DNA of 64,000 bases from Cellvibrio mixtus subsp. mixtus J3-8 (GCF_000766945.1 NZ_KN266213.1:111370-175369); one strand, 5' to 3'. Shown: positions 9,244-18,811, counted from the first letter of the stretch. Notes: a model not told the origin generated them from the sequence alone. Translations and numbers: made by a program.

Positions 9244-9843
9244 ATGGCTAAGCTCTTACAGATAAACAGCAGTTTGTTTGGCGACAACGGCAACTCAAGT
9301 ACCCTGGCAAATGAATTTGTACAACGCTGGAAAGCCGTTAATCCGGCAGGCGAAGTAGTAGTGCGCGATTTCGCCAAAGAAGAAGTTCCACACCTGGATG
9401 CAACGCGTGTACAGGCATTGTTTAGCCCGGCCGAAGGCCGTACTGCAGAACAGCAAGCGGTGCTGGATTATTCGGACAACATCATTGCTGAAATCCAGAG
9501 TGCGGATGCAATTGTGATCGGGGTTCCGATGTACAACTTTGGTGTGCCTTCTGCACTTAAAGCTTACTTCGACCATATCGCTCGCGCCGGTGTCACATTT
9601 AAATACACCGAAACCGGTCCGGTAGGATTATTAAATGATAAACCGGTATATATCATCGCAACTCGCGGTGGCATTTACAAAGGCCAGGCAGCCGATAGCC
9701 AAAGCCAGTTCCTGAAAAGTTTTTTAACTTTTGTTGGCTTGAAAGATGTGCATTTTATTTATGCTGAAGGCCTGAATATGGGCCAAAAAGATGAAGCTTT
9801 TGCAGCGGCAAAAACTGAAATCGAACAGGAAGTTGCGGCATAA
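9244..9843 (+). CDS. azoR: FMN-dependent NADH:quinone/azo reductase
   Basis: It is a flavodoxin-fold reductase that reduces quinones and azo compounds by two electrons using NADH. The 199-residue protein starts MAKLLQINSSLFGDNGNSS, the FMN-phosphate-binding loop of the AzoR family. MYNFGVPSALKAYFDHIARAG is the characteristic flavin-contact motif, and the TRGG loop is also present. The start is well supported by GAGGAAACG. It is followed 69 bases later by a pirin gene and is divergent from a LysR regulator, which suggests a quinone- or electrophile-stress unit. Confidence 0.96.
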   Translation: MAKLLQINSSLFGDNGNSSTLANEFVQRWKAVNPAGEVVVRDFAKEEVPHLDATRVQALFSPAEGRTAEQQAVLDYSDNIIAEIQSADAIVIGVPMYNFGVPSALKAYFDHIARAGVTFKYTETGPVGLLNDKPVYIIATRGGIYKGQAADSQSQFLKSFLTFVGLKDVHFIYAEGLNMGQKDEAFAAAKTEIEQEVAA

Positions 9844-9912
9844 CCAGCCGCGCTTTCTGACGCAGTATTAACGCAGAGTTAAAACCCAACGCAATATTAT
9901 TTGGAGAAAATT

Positions 9913-10764
9913 ATGCAACGCCAATTACAGCAAATCGTACAAGGCCGCGAGACCAGCGACGGTGCTGGTGTTCGCATAAAACGCACCCTTGGCCAAAATC
10001 CCTATGCGCGTTTTGATCCATTTTTAATGCTCGACGAATTTGGAAGCAGCAGTGCTGATGATTACATCGCCGGTTTTCCTGCTCACCCCCATCGCGGCTT
10101 TGAAACCGTAACTTATATGTTGCAAGGTCACATGCTGCATGAAGACCATATGGGCAACAAAGGCCATTTGCGCGATGGTGATGTGCAGTGGATGACAGCG
10201 GGCCGCGGAATTATCCATTCGGAAATGCCGCAACAGGAACACGGATTAATGCGCGGTTTCCAACTGTGGTTAAATTTGCCAGCCGCAGAAAAAATGAAAC
10301 CTGCACATTATCGCGATATTCCGTCAGCAGAAATTCCTGTTGCTGATTTACCCAATGGTGGCCGTATCAAAGTCATTGCCAATACAGCCTTCATCGGCGG
10401 AAAAGTGATTAGCGGCCCGATACAAGGTTTAACAACCGAGACCATTTATTGGGATGTGCATGTGCCTGCGGGGAAAGAGTTCCATCACGCCATGCCGGAA
10501 CATCACAATGCGTTTTTGTATGTGTATGAAGGTGATATTGCCATCGGTGAAGACAAACGCAAACTTACCCAAGGCAATACCGGTTTACTCAGTAAAGGTG
10601 ATCAGTTGAGTGTGCAAGCATTGGAAGCAGAGGCACGCTTTTTAGTGATCTCGGGCAAACCGATTAAAGAGCCAATTGTGCAGTATGGTCCTTTCGTGAT
10701 GAATAGCACTGAAGAAATTGAGCAGGCAATTCAGGATTATCGGGATGGCACATTAGCCGAATAA
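9913..10764 (+). CDS. Pirin-family bicupin protein
   Basis: It is a bicupin metal protein of the pirin family; bacterial members such as YhhW act as quercetinases (quercetin 2,3-dioxygenase). The 283-residue protein carries the pirin N-terminal cupin motif: HPHRGFETVTYML, then the metal-binding His/Glu set in WMTAGRGIIHSEMP. The second cupin is more divergent. The open frame can be read from TTG 9901, but that codon lies in the ribosome binding site (TTGGAG) of ATG 9913. It is probably co-transcribed with azoR. The substrate is not determined. Confidence 0.94.
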   Translation: MQRQLQQIVQGRETSDGAGVRIKRTLGQNPYARFDPFLMLDEFGSSSADDYIAGFPAHPHRGFETVTYMLQGHMLHEDHMGNKGHLRDGDVQWMTAGRGIIHSEMPQQEHGLMRGFQLWLNLPAAEKMKPAHYRDIPSAEIPVADLPNGGRIKVIANTAFIGGKVISGPIQGLTTETIYWDVHVPAGKEFHHAMPEHHNAFLYVYEGDIAIGEDKRKLTQGNTGLLSKGDQLSVQALEAEARFLVISGKPIKEPIVQYGPFVMNSTEEIEQAIQDYRDGTLAE

Positions 10765-10777
10765 TTTTTACCCCGGG

Positions 10778-10804
10778 GGGCGCAATTTATTGTGCCCTTT
10801 TTTG
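10778..10804 (+). terminator. Rho-independent terminator after the pirin gene
   Basis: Stem GGGCGCAA / TTGTGCCC (one G-T pair) with loop TTTA, followed by six T. Confidence 0.82.
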
Positions 10805-10865
10805 GACCTCGTTTTTATTAAATCAACATTTTCGGAAAAATTTTTAAGTGCTATAAATTGTGCCC

Positions 10866-12362
10866 CTATGGGTTTAACCATTTTTTCATAGCGTTTTGCC
10901 AAATCAGGAAACGTTTTCTTAACTCTGCATTTTCTACAGGCAAGAAAATTTCTTGCTGAAAATCCGGCTGCCACCTGGATGATATTCCGGTAGCCATACA
11001 AGCAGCGCCTTGCAACGTTGCATCAGCATTATCACTACGATAAACATCCAATCCGCTGATATCCGCCAATCGTTGGCATACCTGATTTGATTTGCTAAAA
11101 CCCCCACTAATGCGGACATACCGAATCTCACCTGCTTTTTTCATCAGTTCTATATTGATGACTATCTGGAAAATTACCGATTCAATCCAGGCAAGAATTT
11201 TTTCCTGTGGAGACAGGTCTGCTGCAAATGCAGCCTGTAAATCTGTTCGCCAATACGGCGCACTCAAACCACCGACTGCATTTAGAAAATAAACCTCATG
11301 CCCAGGATTACGCTGAAGGGCCAACTCAATTTCGTTTGGCGTTACATCCAGACGTGTTTTTTCCTGAAGATAGGAAATTGCAGAAGCTGCACCGTTAACA
11401 GTTGCCTCCCATGCATACCACGGTTTATCAGCCAATTCATTTGCATAACACGTGGGTGACGCATTTGCATTTTCACTGCATTTATCTTGCGGGATCCAAA
11501 GCGGGCTAACCAATAGACCATCAGGCGCGTGCAAAATATTACTCAGCCTCTGTATAAATGCACCGGTACCAATATTTACGTAACACGCTGCTGAATCCGG
11601 CATGCCTGCTGCAAATAAAGAGGCACCCTGGTCGCGAGCGCTGGCGAAAAATGGAATCGAATGAGATCCTAATTTTAAACTGCCGAAATTGCTATTGTGA
11701 AAGCGGCATTCAGGTAAAACCGGTTTGGGAACTTTAAATAATTCAAGCAGACGCTCATCCCATTCATTGCGGTGCAGGTTCCATAACAATGTACGTTGCG
11801 CATGGCCGGGATCAACCAGATTTTTTCCATCGAGCAAATGCCAGAAAATAAAACTTACTATAGGGCCAATAGACAGGGAGTTTTCACCCAGTGCTTTTTT
11901 CACTGCATTGGAATTATCAAGACACCAGCGAATTTTACTCGCACCGTAATGCGGTGATACTCGCAAACCGGTAATGTGTTGTGCTTGTTGGTGTGTTAGC
12001 GAAATTTGCCGCAAATATGGTTCACCGCGAATATCCTGCCAGCTTAACACCGGTGTCAACGGCTCACCGGTTTTTGAATCCCAACATACAAAAGATGAAC
12101 CCTGCCCTGCAAAACTTGCAGCTTTAATATTGTTTATCGTTTCACCCAATTGCTCGCAAACTTTATCAAGGCACTGGCGAATACCATGCAGGATTTCATT
12201 GCCATCCTGTTCGATGTGAGGATAAATAGAATCATCAGGCTGATGATGTTGTGTAGCACAAGGGGCGGAGAACTGACAGATTAACTGACCTGTTTCGGAG
12301 TAGATACCGACACGGGAACTTTGTCCCCCCTGGTCTATGGCGAGGTATAGATTTTCTTTCAT
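10866..12362 (-). CDS. FGGY-family carbohydrate kinase, substrate unknown
   Basis: It is an ATP-dependent sugar or polyol kinase with the two-domain actin-like fold, 498 residues. The N-terminal phosphate loop reads AIDQGGQSSR where glycerol kinase and xylulokinase usually have DQGTTSSR. The middle has SWQDIRG with the catalytic-type Asp, and the C-terminal domain has GGFSKSNQVCQRLADI and DATLQGAACMA. No transporter, isomerase or dehydrogenase is next to it, so the sugar cannot be inferred from context. The start ATG is clear, but its ribosome binding site is weak. It could be a glycerol-kinase-like or pentulose-kinase-like enzyme. Confidence 0.85.
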   Translation of the reverse strand: MKENLYLAIDQGGQSSRVGIYSETGQLICQFSAPCATQHHQPDDSIYPHIEQDGNEILHGIRQCLDKVCEQLGETINNIKAASFAGQGSSFVCWDSKTGEPLTPVLSWQDIRGEPYLRQISLTHQQAQHITGLRVSPHYGASKIRWCLDNSNAVKKALGENSLSIGPIVSFIFWHLLDGKNLVDPGHAQRTLLWNLHRNEWDERLLELFKVPKPVLPECRFHNSNFGSLKLGSHSIPFFASARDQGASLFAAGMPDSAACYVNIGTGAFIQRLSNILHAPDGLLVSPLWIPQDKCSENANASPTCYANELADKPWYAWEATVNGAASAISYLQEKTRLDVTPNEIELALQRNPGHEVYFLNAVGGLSAPYWRTDLQAAFAADLSPQEKILAWIESVIFQIVINIELMKKAGEIRYVRISGGFSKSNQVCQRLADISGLDVYRSDNADATLQGAACMATGISSRWQPDFQQEIFLPVENAELRKRFLIWQNAMKKWLNP

Positions 12363-12541
12363 GGCACTTGCTCATTGAAACGATGCAGCAAGTTTAGTAA
12401 GGAAATGCAGGGGAAGTAAGGCGAAAAAGAGTATTCAATTAAAACACCGTGAATACCGACATGCAGGTTAGAATCAGTATCCAGCCTCATAGGATTTTAA
12501 ATCGAATACGATTCTCCACCTGCGGGATATGCAAACGTCAA

Positions 12542-12883
12542 TTATTCAACCGGCTTCGGATTAGGAATAAAAGTCCCATAAGGAAATTGCGCAATTTTAT
12601 CGCCGCCGCCTTTGATCTCGGTAATTTTCACCGGGCCTTCTTTTTCCACTTCGTCGATACGCACAATGGAATGCATGGGGATATAAGAGCGCTTAACACC
12701 TGCAAATTCGTTTTTGAGTTTTTCCTCAGCAGGATCAATTAGAAGCTGGGTGCGCTCACCAAACACGAACTCTTCAATTTCAATAAAACCATACATCTCG
12801 CTTTGGTAAATCGCGGAACAAAATACTTCGTAAACCTGGCCCTGGTTCAGGAATATCACTTTATAAACGGGTTTCGCAGCCAT
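12542..12883 (-). CDS. DUF1820-family protein
   Basis: It is a short cytoplasmic protein (113 residues) of unknown function found across Pseudomonas-like gammaproteobacteria. The sequence from MAAKPVYKVIFLNQGQ through FGERTQLLIDPAEEKLK to VPMHSIVRIDEVE-type wording matches my memory of DUF1820. A longer open frame begins at 12976. ATG 12883 has AGAGAGAG directly upstream and gives the family N terminus, so it was chosen. It is separated from emrB and from the FGGY kinase and probably transcribed alone. Confidence 0.85.
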   Translation of the reverse strand: MAAKPVYKVIFLNQGQVYEVFCSAIYQSEMYGFIEIEEFVFGERTQLLIDPAEEKLKNEFAGVKRSYIPMHSIVRIDEVEKEGPVKITEIKGGGDKIAQFPYGTFIPNPKPVE

Positions 12884-13048
12884 AACTCTCTCTTGGAAAT
12901 CACTCAAATAACAGCGGGACGAAGTATCTGGAATCCCCCGACAAAAAGCCCCGACAAAGGGCGCGCAGGATACCACAAGTTTTTCCTATTCTCGCCCCGT
13001 CTGGCTAAATTGCATACACCGGCGTTAGTCGATTGTGTTATTAGCGCC

Positions 13049-14611
13049 TTAATCGGCAGCAATATTTACCGGAGCGCCACCCGGTTGCGGTTTACGCAGC
13101 AACAGTAATAACGGCAAAGCAGCGATGGTTACCCACATCATCAATTGGAAGTCTTGCAAGTAGGCCAGCGTCGCTGCCTGGCGCTGGACTTCATTGTTAA
13201 TCGCAACCAACCCCGTGGTAGTTGCGATATCCCAATGACCGGATTCACCTACTTTCGCCAATGCCTGGTTGTAAGGCGTAATGTAATCCGCAAAGGCTGC
13301 ATGGTTGCGCTGGATGTTCTGCTGCAACTCCGCCATCACCACCGAAATACCAATACTGCTCCCAATATTGCGGGTAAGGCTAAACAACGCCGTACCCTCA
13401 TTACGGAAACGGCCTTCAAGGCTGGCAAAAGCGATGGCTGACAATGGCACAAAGATAAAGCCCAAACCGATACCCTGAACTACGCTGGTCCGCACAATAT
13501 CCCAACTGGTGATATTGGTATTGAACAAAGTCATTTCCCATAACGAGATAATCGTCAGTATCAACCCGAATCCTACTTGCACGCGCGGGTCGACTTTGCC
13601 AGCAATCTTGCCAACGATCATCATGGAGAACATCACCCCCATACCGCGCGGTGCCATTACCAAACCAACATCGACTACTGGATACCCCAGCAGGTTTTGC
13701 AAAAACGGTGGCAACAGGGCCATGGTGGCGAGCAGGATAATCCCTACCACAAACATAAAGATCAGGCCGATGGAAAAGTTGCGATCCCTAAAAATAGCCG
13801 GTTCGATAAACGGTTGTTTGTAAGTGAAGATATGAGTGATAAACCAGTAGAACCCCATTCCCATCAAAATACATTCAATGATGATCTCCGGGCTATTAAA
13901 CCAGTTCTGGCTTTCACCCCGGTCTAGCATCATCTGCAAAGCCCCGATTCCCAGGCTTAGGAAAGCAAACCCCAGCAGGTCGAAATGGCGAGCTTTATTA
14001 ATAGTTGTTTCTTTAACGGCGGCCATCACGCCAAGCAGCGCCAGAATTCCCAAGGGAACATTGATATAAAACACCCAGCGCCAGCTGTAATGCTCCGTCA
14101 ACAAACCACCCAGGGTTGGCCCGAGGATTGGCCCTAAAACTACCCCCATTCCCCACACTGCCATCGCCTGGCTGTGTTTTTCTTTGGGGTATGTATCCAG
14201 CAAAATTGATTGGGATAGTGGTACCAGCGCCGCTCCGAAAATCCCCTGCAATAAACGGAAAATCACTACTTGGGGAAGGTTTTGCGCAGCACCGCAAAGC
14301 ATTGAAGTGATCGTAAAACCCGCAATCGACCATAGCATCAGCCGTTTGCGACCAAAGCGATCCGACAGGAAACCGGTCAATGGCAAAAAGATTGCCGCAG
14401 CAACGATATAAGAAGTTAGAACCCAGGAAATCTGGTCCTGGGTTGCCGACATACTGCCCTGCATATGGGGCAAGGCAACGTTGGCAATAGTGGTATCCAA
14501 CGCCTGGATAATGGTTGCCAGCATCACTGAGGCGGTAATTAACCCGCGTTTACCAGCCGACACAGCAGGTGCCGGCGTATCGGGTAATGTTTCAGTCGCT
14601 ACCTGGGCCAC
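13049..14611 (-). CDS. emrB: EmrB-type MFS multidrug efflux permease (DHA2, 14-TM)
   Basis: It is a proton-driven drug exporter of the inner membrane, working with the adaptor EmrA. The 520-residue protein has about 14 hydrophobic segments. It carries the MFS motifs LDTTIANVALPHMQ in the first segment, GFLSDRFGRKRLM after the second and GPILGPTLGG in the fifth (antiporter motif). The start is GTG, preceded by GGGAGAG. It lies 36 bases after emrA in the same direction, forming marR-emrA-emrB. No outer-membrane channel gene accompanies it, so a TolC-like protein elsewhere is assumed. Confidence 0.94.
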   Translation of the reverse strand: MAQVATETLPDTPAPAVSAGKRGLITASVMLATIIQALDTTIANVALPHMQGSMSATQDQISWVLTSYIVAAAIFLPLTGFLSDRFGRKRLMLWSIAGFTITSMLCGAAQNLPQVVIFRLLQGIFGAALVPLSQSILLDTYPKEKHSQAMAVWGMGVVLGPILGPTLGGLLTEHYSWRWVFYINVPLGILALLGVMAAVKETTINKARHFDLLGFAFLSLGIGALQMMLDRGESQNWFNSPEIIIECILMGMGFYWFITHIFTYKQPFIEPAIFRDRNFSIGLIFMFVVGIILLATMALLPPFLQNLLGYPVVDVGLVMAPRGMGVMFSMMIVGKIAGKVDPRVQVGFGLILTIISLWEMTLFNTNITSWDIVRTSVVQGIGLGFIFVPLSAIAFASLEGRFRNEGTALFSLTRNIGSSIGISVVMAELQQNIQRNHAAFADYITPYNQALAKVGESGHWDIATTTGLVAINNEVQRQAATLAYLQDFQLMMWVTIAALPLLLLLRKPQPGGAPVNIAAD

Positions 14612-14647
14612 AACAGCTCTCCCGCACGAAAAAGTCAGAGCAAAAGG

Positions 14648-15679
14648 TTAGATCGAGATTCCCAACAATGAACGTTTGTAGCCGGTATCGATTTCAATAC
14701 CGGTACTCAAACCCGCCTGTAACGGGGGAGCGTTTTTGTTCGGCTTAATACTGATACGCACCGGCACACGTTGGGCGATCTTCACCCAGTTACCGGTAGC
14801 ATTTTGCGCAGGAATCACCGAGAACTCAGCACCTGTTGCCGGGCTAATGCTCTGTACTTCACCTTTCCATTCGACACCGGGATAAGTATCCACTTTTACA
14901 CTGACCGTCTGGCCTACACGCACATGAGTCAAATCAGTCTCGATAAAATTCGCTTCCACCCACAGGTTATCGCTCGCCACTAACGACATCACCGAACTAC
15001 CGACTGCGAGGAATTCACCCGCCTCTGGCGGTTTGGTCACGATGCCATCTTTAGGTGCGGTTATTTCGGTGTATTCAAGGTTCAGCTGGGCCTGCTCTAC
15101 TTCCGCTTTCGCGGCCAAATAACTGGGATGCTGCTCAATTGGTAACCCGGCATCGCCCCCGAGGGATTCAGCGATACGCTTTAAATCCTGTTCAATGGTA
15201 ATAACTTGCTGGTCGTTAATACGACGAGTGTGGCTCACTTCATCATAAGTTGCCTTGGCAACCAATTTACGCTCGGCCAGATTAGCCTGGCGCTGCTGCT
15301 CTTTCACAGCGTAATCACGATTGGCGATTGCCAATTGCAACTCGGATTGTTTTTCGCTGTAACTCGCATGCAACGCAGCCAGATTAGTGCGCACTTCACC
15401 CAGCTTTGCGTTCGCCTTTGCCAACGCGACTTCGTAGGGTTTGCGATCCAGTACTATCAGCAACTGACCCGCTTTCACGTGATCATTTTCGGCGACCAGG
15501 CGCTTTTCTACAGCACCGGCAACACGTGGGCGAATGCTGATTACATCGGCTTTGGTGTAAGCATTTTCGGTTGTCGCGTAACGGCCACCCGATAAATAAA
15601 TCACCAACCCAATAACAGCCAATACAACCGGTACAACTACCAGTAACAAAAAGCGGCGCGACTTCAATGCTTCAGTCAT
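14648..15679 (-). CDS. emrA: EmrA/HlyD-family membrane fusion protein
   Basis: It is the periplasmic adaptor that links EmrB to an outer-membrane channel. The 343-residue protein has one N-terminal membrane anchor (residues 11-30, FLLLVVVPVVLAVIGLVIYL). Biotinyl-lipoyl-like halves follow (GGRYATTENAYTKADVISIRPRVAG is typical), with a coiled-coil hairpin at about residues 90-200 and then the beta-barrel domain. Its ATG overlaps the stop of the marR gene by four bases (ATGA), so the two are translationally coupled. Confidence 0.94.
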   Translation of the reverse strand: MTEALKSRRFLLLVVVPVVLAVIGLVIYLSGGRYATTENAYTKADVISIRPRVAGAVEKRLVAENDHVKAGQLLIVLDRKPYEVALAKANAKLGEVRTNLAALHASYSEKQSELQLAIANRDYAVKEQQRQANLAERKLVAKATYDEVSHTRRINDQQVITIEQDLKRIAESLGGDAGLPIEQHPSYLAAKAEVEQAQLNLEYTEITAPKDGIVTKPPEAGEFLAVGSSVMSLVASDNLWVEANFIETDLTHVRVGQTVSVKVDTYPGVEWKGEVQSISPATGAEFSVIPAQNATGNWVKIAQRVPVRISIKPNKNAPPLQAGLSTGIEIDTGYKRSLLGISI

Positions 15680-16185
15680 TTTTCACTTACCTCGGATACC
15701 ACTTCGGATTCAGAAACGTTTTTTCCCAATGCCGCCAGGTTTTCGCGCACCTGGTTTAATCCGGCAAATAGGGCTTGTTGTTGTGCAACCGTTAAACCGG
15801 CTAGCGCCTTTTGCTGGAACTCTGTCGATGCCGCCGTAATCATTTTCACAATGGGTGCAGCGGCAGGTGTTAGATAAAGCTGGAATGCGCGACGATCCTT
15901 GGGATCTGGACGACGTTCAATCCAACCGTTTTCAGCAAGCTGGTCTAACAATCGGGCCAGGCTAATAGGTTGAATATCCATAAAGTCCGCCAAATCCACC
16001 TGCCGGATGCCCTGCCAGCGGCGAACACCCAGCAAAGCTTTTGCCTGGGACAATGTCAGTTGATATTGCTCAAAATATTGGGAAGCAATGCGACGGGTAA
16101 GGCGCAGGTTGTCTGCCAGCAGAAAACCCAGGCTTTCCTGCTCAGGCACCAGTGGCCCCATATCATCGTGTTCGGGCAGATTCAT
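15676..16185 (-). CDS. MarR-family transcriptional regulator of the efflux operon
   Basis: It is a winged-helix repressor-type protein (169 residues). The MarR core runs from about residue 25 to 150, including the recognition helix region QVDLADFMDIQPISLARLLDQLAENGWIE (only partly quoted as a motif), ending in the wing ERRPDPKDRRAFQLYLT. The start has GAGGATGG upstream. It is the first gene of the emrAB operon, so it most likely represses its own operon and is released by a drug or phenolic ligand. The upstream AT-rich stretch at about 16203-16240 is a plausible operator region, but no clean palindrome is visible. Confidence 0.92.
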   Translation of the reverse strand: MNLPEHDDMGPLVPEQESLGFLLADNLRLTRRIASQYFEQYQLTLSQAKALLGVRRWQGIRQVDLADFMDIQPISLARLLDQLAENGWIERRPDPKDRRAFQLYLTPAAAPIVKMITAASTEFQQKALAGLTVAQQQALFAGLNQVRENLAALGKNVSESEVVSEVSEK

Positions 16186-16377
16186 AAACCATCCTCATAA
16201 CAAGTTAAATATATAATATACATAGCTTACTATTTTACTAAAGACGGCTTTCGCATGAGCAAGACGTAAAAATCATTTTTGGGTTATAAGATGATCAAAA
16301 CATCACCAGCGTTAACCCCAAAAGAGTTTTAGCCGGTATACTGCGCGCCCTTTTTAGCCGGACTGGTGGAGACGCCT

Positions 16378-17730
16378 ATGAACTTTACTTCCCTTGGACT
16401 TGCGCCTGAATTACTGCGCGCCCTTAAAGTCATTGGCTTCAAAACCCTTACTCCAATCCAGGAACAAGCGATTCCGGCAGCCAGGCGCGGATTGGATCTA
16501 CTGGCTACTGCCCAAACCGGTACTGGTAAAACAGCCGCATATGGCCTGCCAGTGCTGCAACAAATGCTGGAAAAACCCAAAGGTACCGAGGCAGGTTTTG
16601 TTCGTACCCTGATCCTTGCTCCGACGCGCGAACTGGTTGAACAAATCGCTAAAGCACTGCAAGAGTTTGCGCAATTCACACCCTTCAAAATTGCCGCCGT
16701 CTATGGCGGCGTAAAGGTAACCAGCCAGGGCGCGAAACTGCGTGCAGGTGTGGATATTCTGGTCGCGACTCCCGGTCGCCTTAAGGAACACATCGAGCTG
16801 GAAAATGTGAATCTGGCTAAAGTGGAATTTGCTGTTCTGGATGAAGCTGACCGTATGCTGGATATGGGTTTTGTAGTTGATATGCACGCAATCCTCACCA
16901 GTATTACGCGCAAACACCAAACCCTGTTTTTCTCCGCAACGGGCTCTCCACTAGTCACCAACTTGTCCAAACAGGCGATGAATCGCCCTACCCTGATCAC
17001 AGTCAGCAAGCGCAACTCAGTCGCAGAAACGGTGGATCACGTGCTCTACCCGGTGGATAGCGCACGCAAGTACGAATTGTTCATTCATCTATTACACAGC
17101 CAAAACTGGTATCAGGTAATGGTGTTTAGCAGTACGCGCGAAGCCGCGGAACAACTGATCCAGGCCCTGAAGAATGACAAAGTCGATGCCGCCGTCATTC
17201 ACAGCGAAAAAACGCAAGGATCACGTCGCCGTGCATTGCAAGAATTTAAGGAAGGTAAACTGCAGGTGCTGGTGGCCACTGAAGTAGCTGCGCGCGGCCT
17301 GGATATCCAGGGGCTGGATTTCGTGGTGAACCTGGATTTGCCGTTCTTCACCGAAGACTATGTCCATCGTGTAGGCCGCACGGGTCGCGCCGGGAAAAAG
17401 GGTACGGCCATTTCGCTGGTGACTCCGGCTGAGGAGCACAAAATTTCGTTGATTGAGGATGTGATCGGTACAAAAATCAAACGCGAAAAAATCAAAGGCT
17501 TCGAAGTGACAGAGCAAGTAATCAAATCTGTCACCAAACCCAAAAGCGGCTTATTGAAATTGGCGGCAAAACCGTCCAATAAATCCAAAGCCGGCAATCC
17601 TAAAAAGTCGGCCTTTGCCAAACCGGCGAAAAGCAGCACGACCGGCACTCGCCAAGCTGCCAGTAAACCCGCACGGACAAGTGCTAAAACTACGCGCAGC
17701 GCGAAGCCTTCCACGCCGAAAAAACGCTAA
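16378..17730 (+). CDS. rhlE: DEAD-box ATP-dependent RNA helicase (RhlE type)
   Basis: It unwinds RNA duplexes and takes part in ribosome assembly or mRNA decay. The 450-residue protein has the Q motif (TLTPIQEQAIP) and AQTGTGKT. It also has PTRELVEQ, ATPGRL, VLDEADRMLDMGF and SAT, and the C-terminal HRVGRTGRAG. The tail after about residue 375 is Lys/Ser/Thr/Ala-rich and low complexity, typical of RNA-binding extensions. GTG 16366 extends the frame, but ATG 16378 with GGAG upstream is the start. It ends at a shared terminator facing the next gene. Confidence 0.94.
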   Translation: MNFTSLGLAPELLRALKVIGFKTLTPIQEQAIPAARRGLDLLATAQTGTGKTAAYGLPVLQQMLEKPKGTEAGFVRTLILAPTRELVEQIAKALQEFAQFTPFKIAAVYGGVKVTSQGAKLRAGVDILVATPGRLKEHIELENVNLAKVEFAVLDEADRMLDMGFVVDMHAILTSITRKHQTLFFSATGSPLVTNLSKQAMNRPTLITVSKRNSVAETVDHVLYPVDSARKYELFIHLLHSQNWYQVMVFSSTREAAEQLIQALKNDKVDAAVIHSEKTQGSRRRALQEFKEGKLQVLVATEVAARGLDIQGLDFVVNLDLPFFTEDYVHRVGRTGRAGKKGTAISLVTPAEEHKISLIEDVIGTKIKREKIKGFEVTEQVIKSVTKPKSGLLKLAAKPSNKSKAGNPKKSAFAKPAKSSTTGTRQAASKPARTSAKTTRSAKPSTPKKR

Positions 17731-17752
17731 TAATTAAAAGCCCACCAATAAA

Positions 17753-17787
17753 AAAACCGCCTGTTAGTTAGGTGACAGGCGGCTTTT
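17753..17787. terminator. Bidirectional terminator between the helicase and DUF6172-like genes
   Basis: Stem CCGCCTGT / ACAGGCGG (17757-17782), flanked by an A-run on the left and a T-run on the right. Confidence 0.88.
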
Positions 17788-17808
17788 TTATGCGATTCGA
17801 AAAAAGAA

Positions 17809-18135
17809 TTAACCTTCCAGATCGTCGTCACTATCCGGGTCATCAGCATGTACCCGCGGCTTGCGCTGGGCCGCGCGCGCCAGGATCTCTACATAGAAAG
17901 CGTCGCCATTAGCGGCTTTTACGCCATCCATCAACGCAATGATCTCAGCCAAACGCACTTCTTGTGCTGCCGCCTCTGTGGCACCAAAACGGCAATCAAA
18001 AGCCCAATAATTGGCACCTGCAGGCAATGTTTTGCGGCGCTCACGCTTCACATATTTGCGCACTTCATGCTTGATAGCTTCCAGCAGGCGATCAGGATGC
18101 TTGCCTTCAATGTGGAGTTTGAACGTCTTTTTCAT
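17809..18135 (-). CDS. Small conserved cytoplasmic protein (DUF6172-like)
   Basis: The protein has 108 residues and unknown function. It resembles, from memory, the DUF6172 family. Markers are MKKTFKLHIEGKHPDRLLEAIKHEV at the start (partly quoted), KYVKRERRKTLP, YWAFDCRFG and an acidic C-terminal tail. The basic N-terminal third and acidic tail are notable. It may form a unit with the divergent or upstream membrane gene 47 bases away, but no function can be inferred. Confidence 0.75.
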   Translation of the reverse strand: MKKTFKLHIEGKHPDRLLEAIKHEVRKYVKRERRKTLPAGANYWAFDCRFGATEAAAQEVRLAEIIALMDGVKAANGDAFYVEILARAAQRKPRVHADDPDSDDDLEG

Positions 18136-18182
18136 GGTTTACCTTGTGTTATACAACGGGTCCGAACGGGGCGCGCATCTTA

Positions 18183-18608
18183 TCACGTGCGCGCAGCCGT
18201 GCGGCCAGGTAAAAAGCGGTAAATTAATCCGAGCCCGATACCAATCACTACCAGCGTCAATCCCATATCACCCCAGGTGCGATAACCGAGATAAAACAAC
18301 AGCTCCAGATAAGCCAGTAAACTGGTCAATAAGAACACCCAGCCAATCCGCGATTGTAATCCCGCCCCAATAAACACCACCAATACCAGCGCTACCGCCG
18401 TATGGATGGAATAAACCAACCCCAAATCTGCCCATACATGTACGTACAAATCAAGTAAGGTTACCGCCAGCAGCAGCACCGCGGATGCAAACAATTTGAT
18501 CCAAAACGAGCGGTAACCTCGCATTATTTCCAACGTACCCACTCCGAGAGTAACCAATAGCAAGAAAGGAAGATAACCATCAGCAACTATCGACAAAAGC
18601 TCATTCAT
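18183..18608 (-). CDS. Hypothetical inner-membrane protein, 4-5 TM segments
   Basis: I do not recognise this family. The 141-residue protein is almost entirely hydrophobic, with about four or five predicted membrane segments. It has few charged residues and a basic C terminus (RFLPGRTAART). The open frame begins at 18683; ATG 18608 gives a normal membrane-protein N terminus, though its ribosome binding site is weak. It is upstream of and in the same direction as the DUF6172-like gene (47 bases) and may be co-transcribed. Confidence 0.65.
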   Translation of the reverse strand: MNELLSIVADGYLPFLLLVTLGVGTLEIMRGYRSFWIKLFASAVLLLAVTLLDLYVHVWADLGLVYSIHTAVALVLVVFIGAGLQSRIGWVFLLTSLLAYLELLFYLGYRTWGDMGLTLVVIGIGLGLIYRFLPGRTAART

Positions 18609-18811
18609 ACATTTCAGATTCCAATAACTATCGAATTCAAACCTTAGGCGCCGCAGGCTAATGCATCGTTCATCGAAAGCCAAGGGCTTTTCTATAGGCT
18701 TTGCCCCGTAAGATGGCTATAATGCGCGCCTTCTTTTCTGCGTGCTTTTTGATCAATAGATTAATCAGAAACATGCATTAATTAGCGTCTTTTCAAGCAG
18801 GTAGTAGTTCA

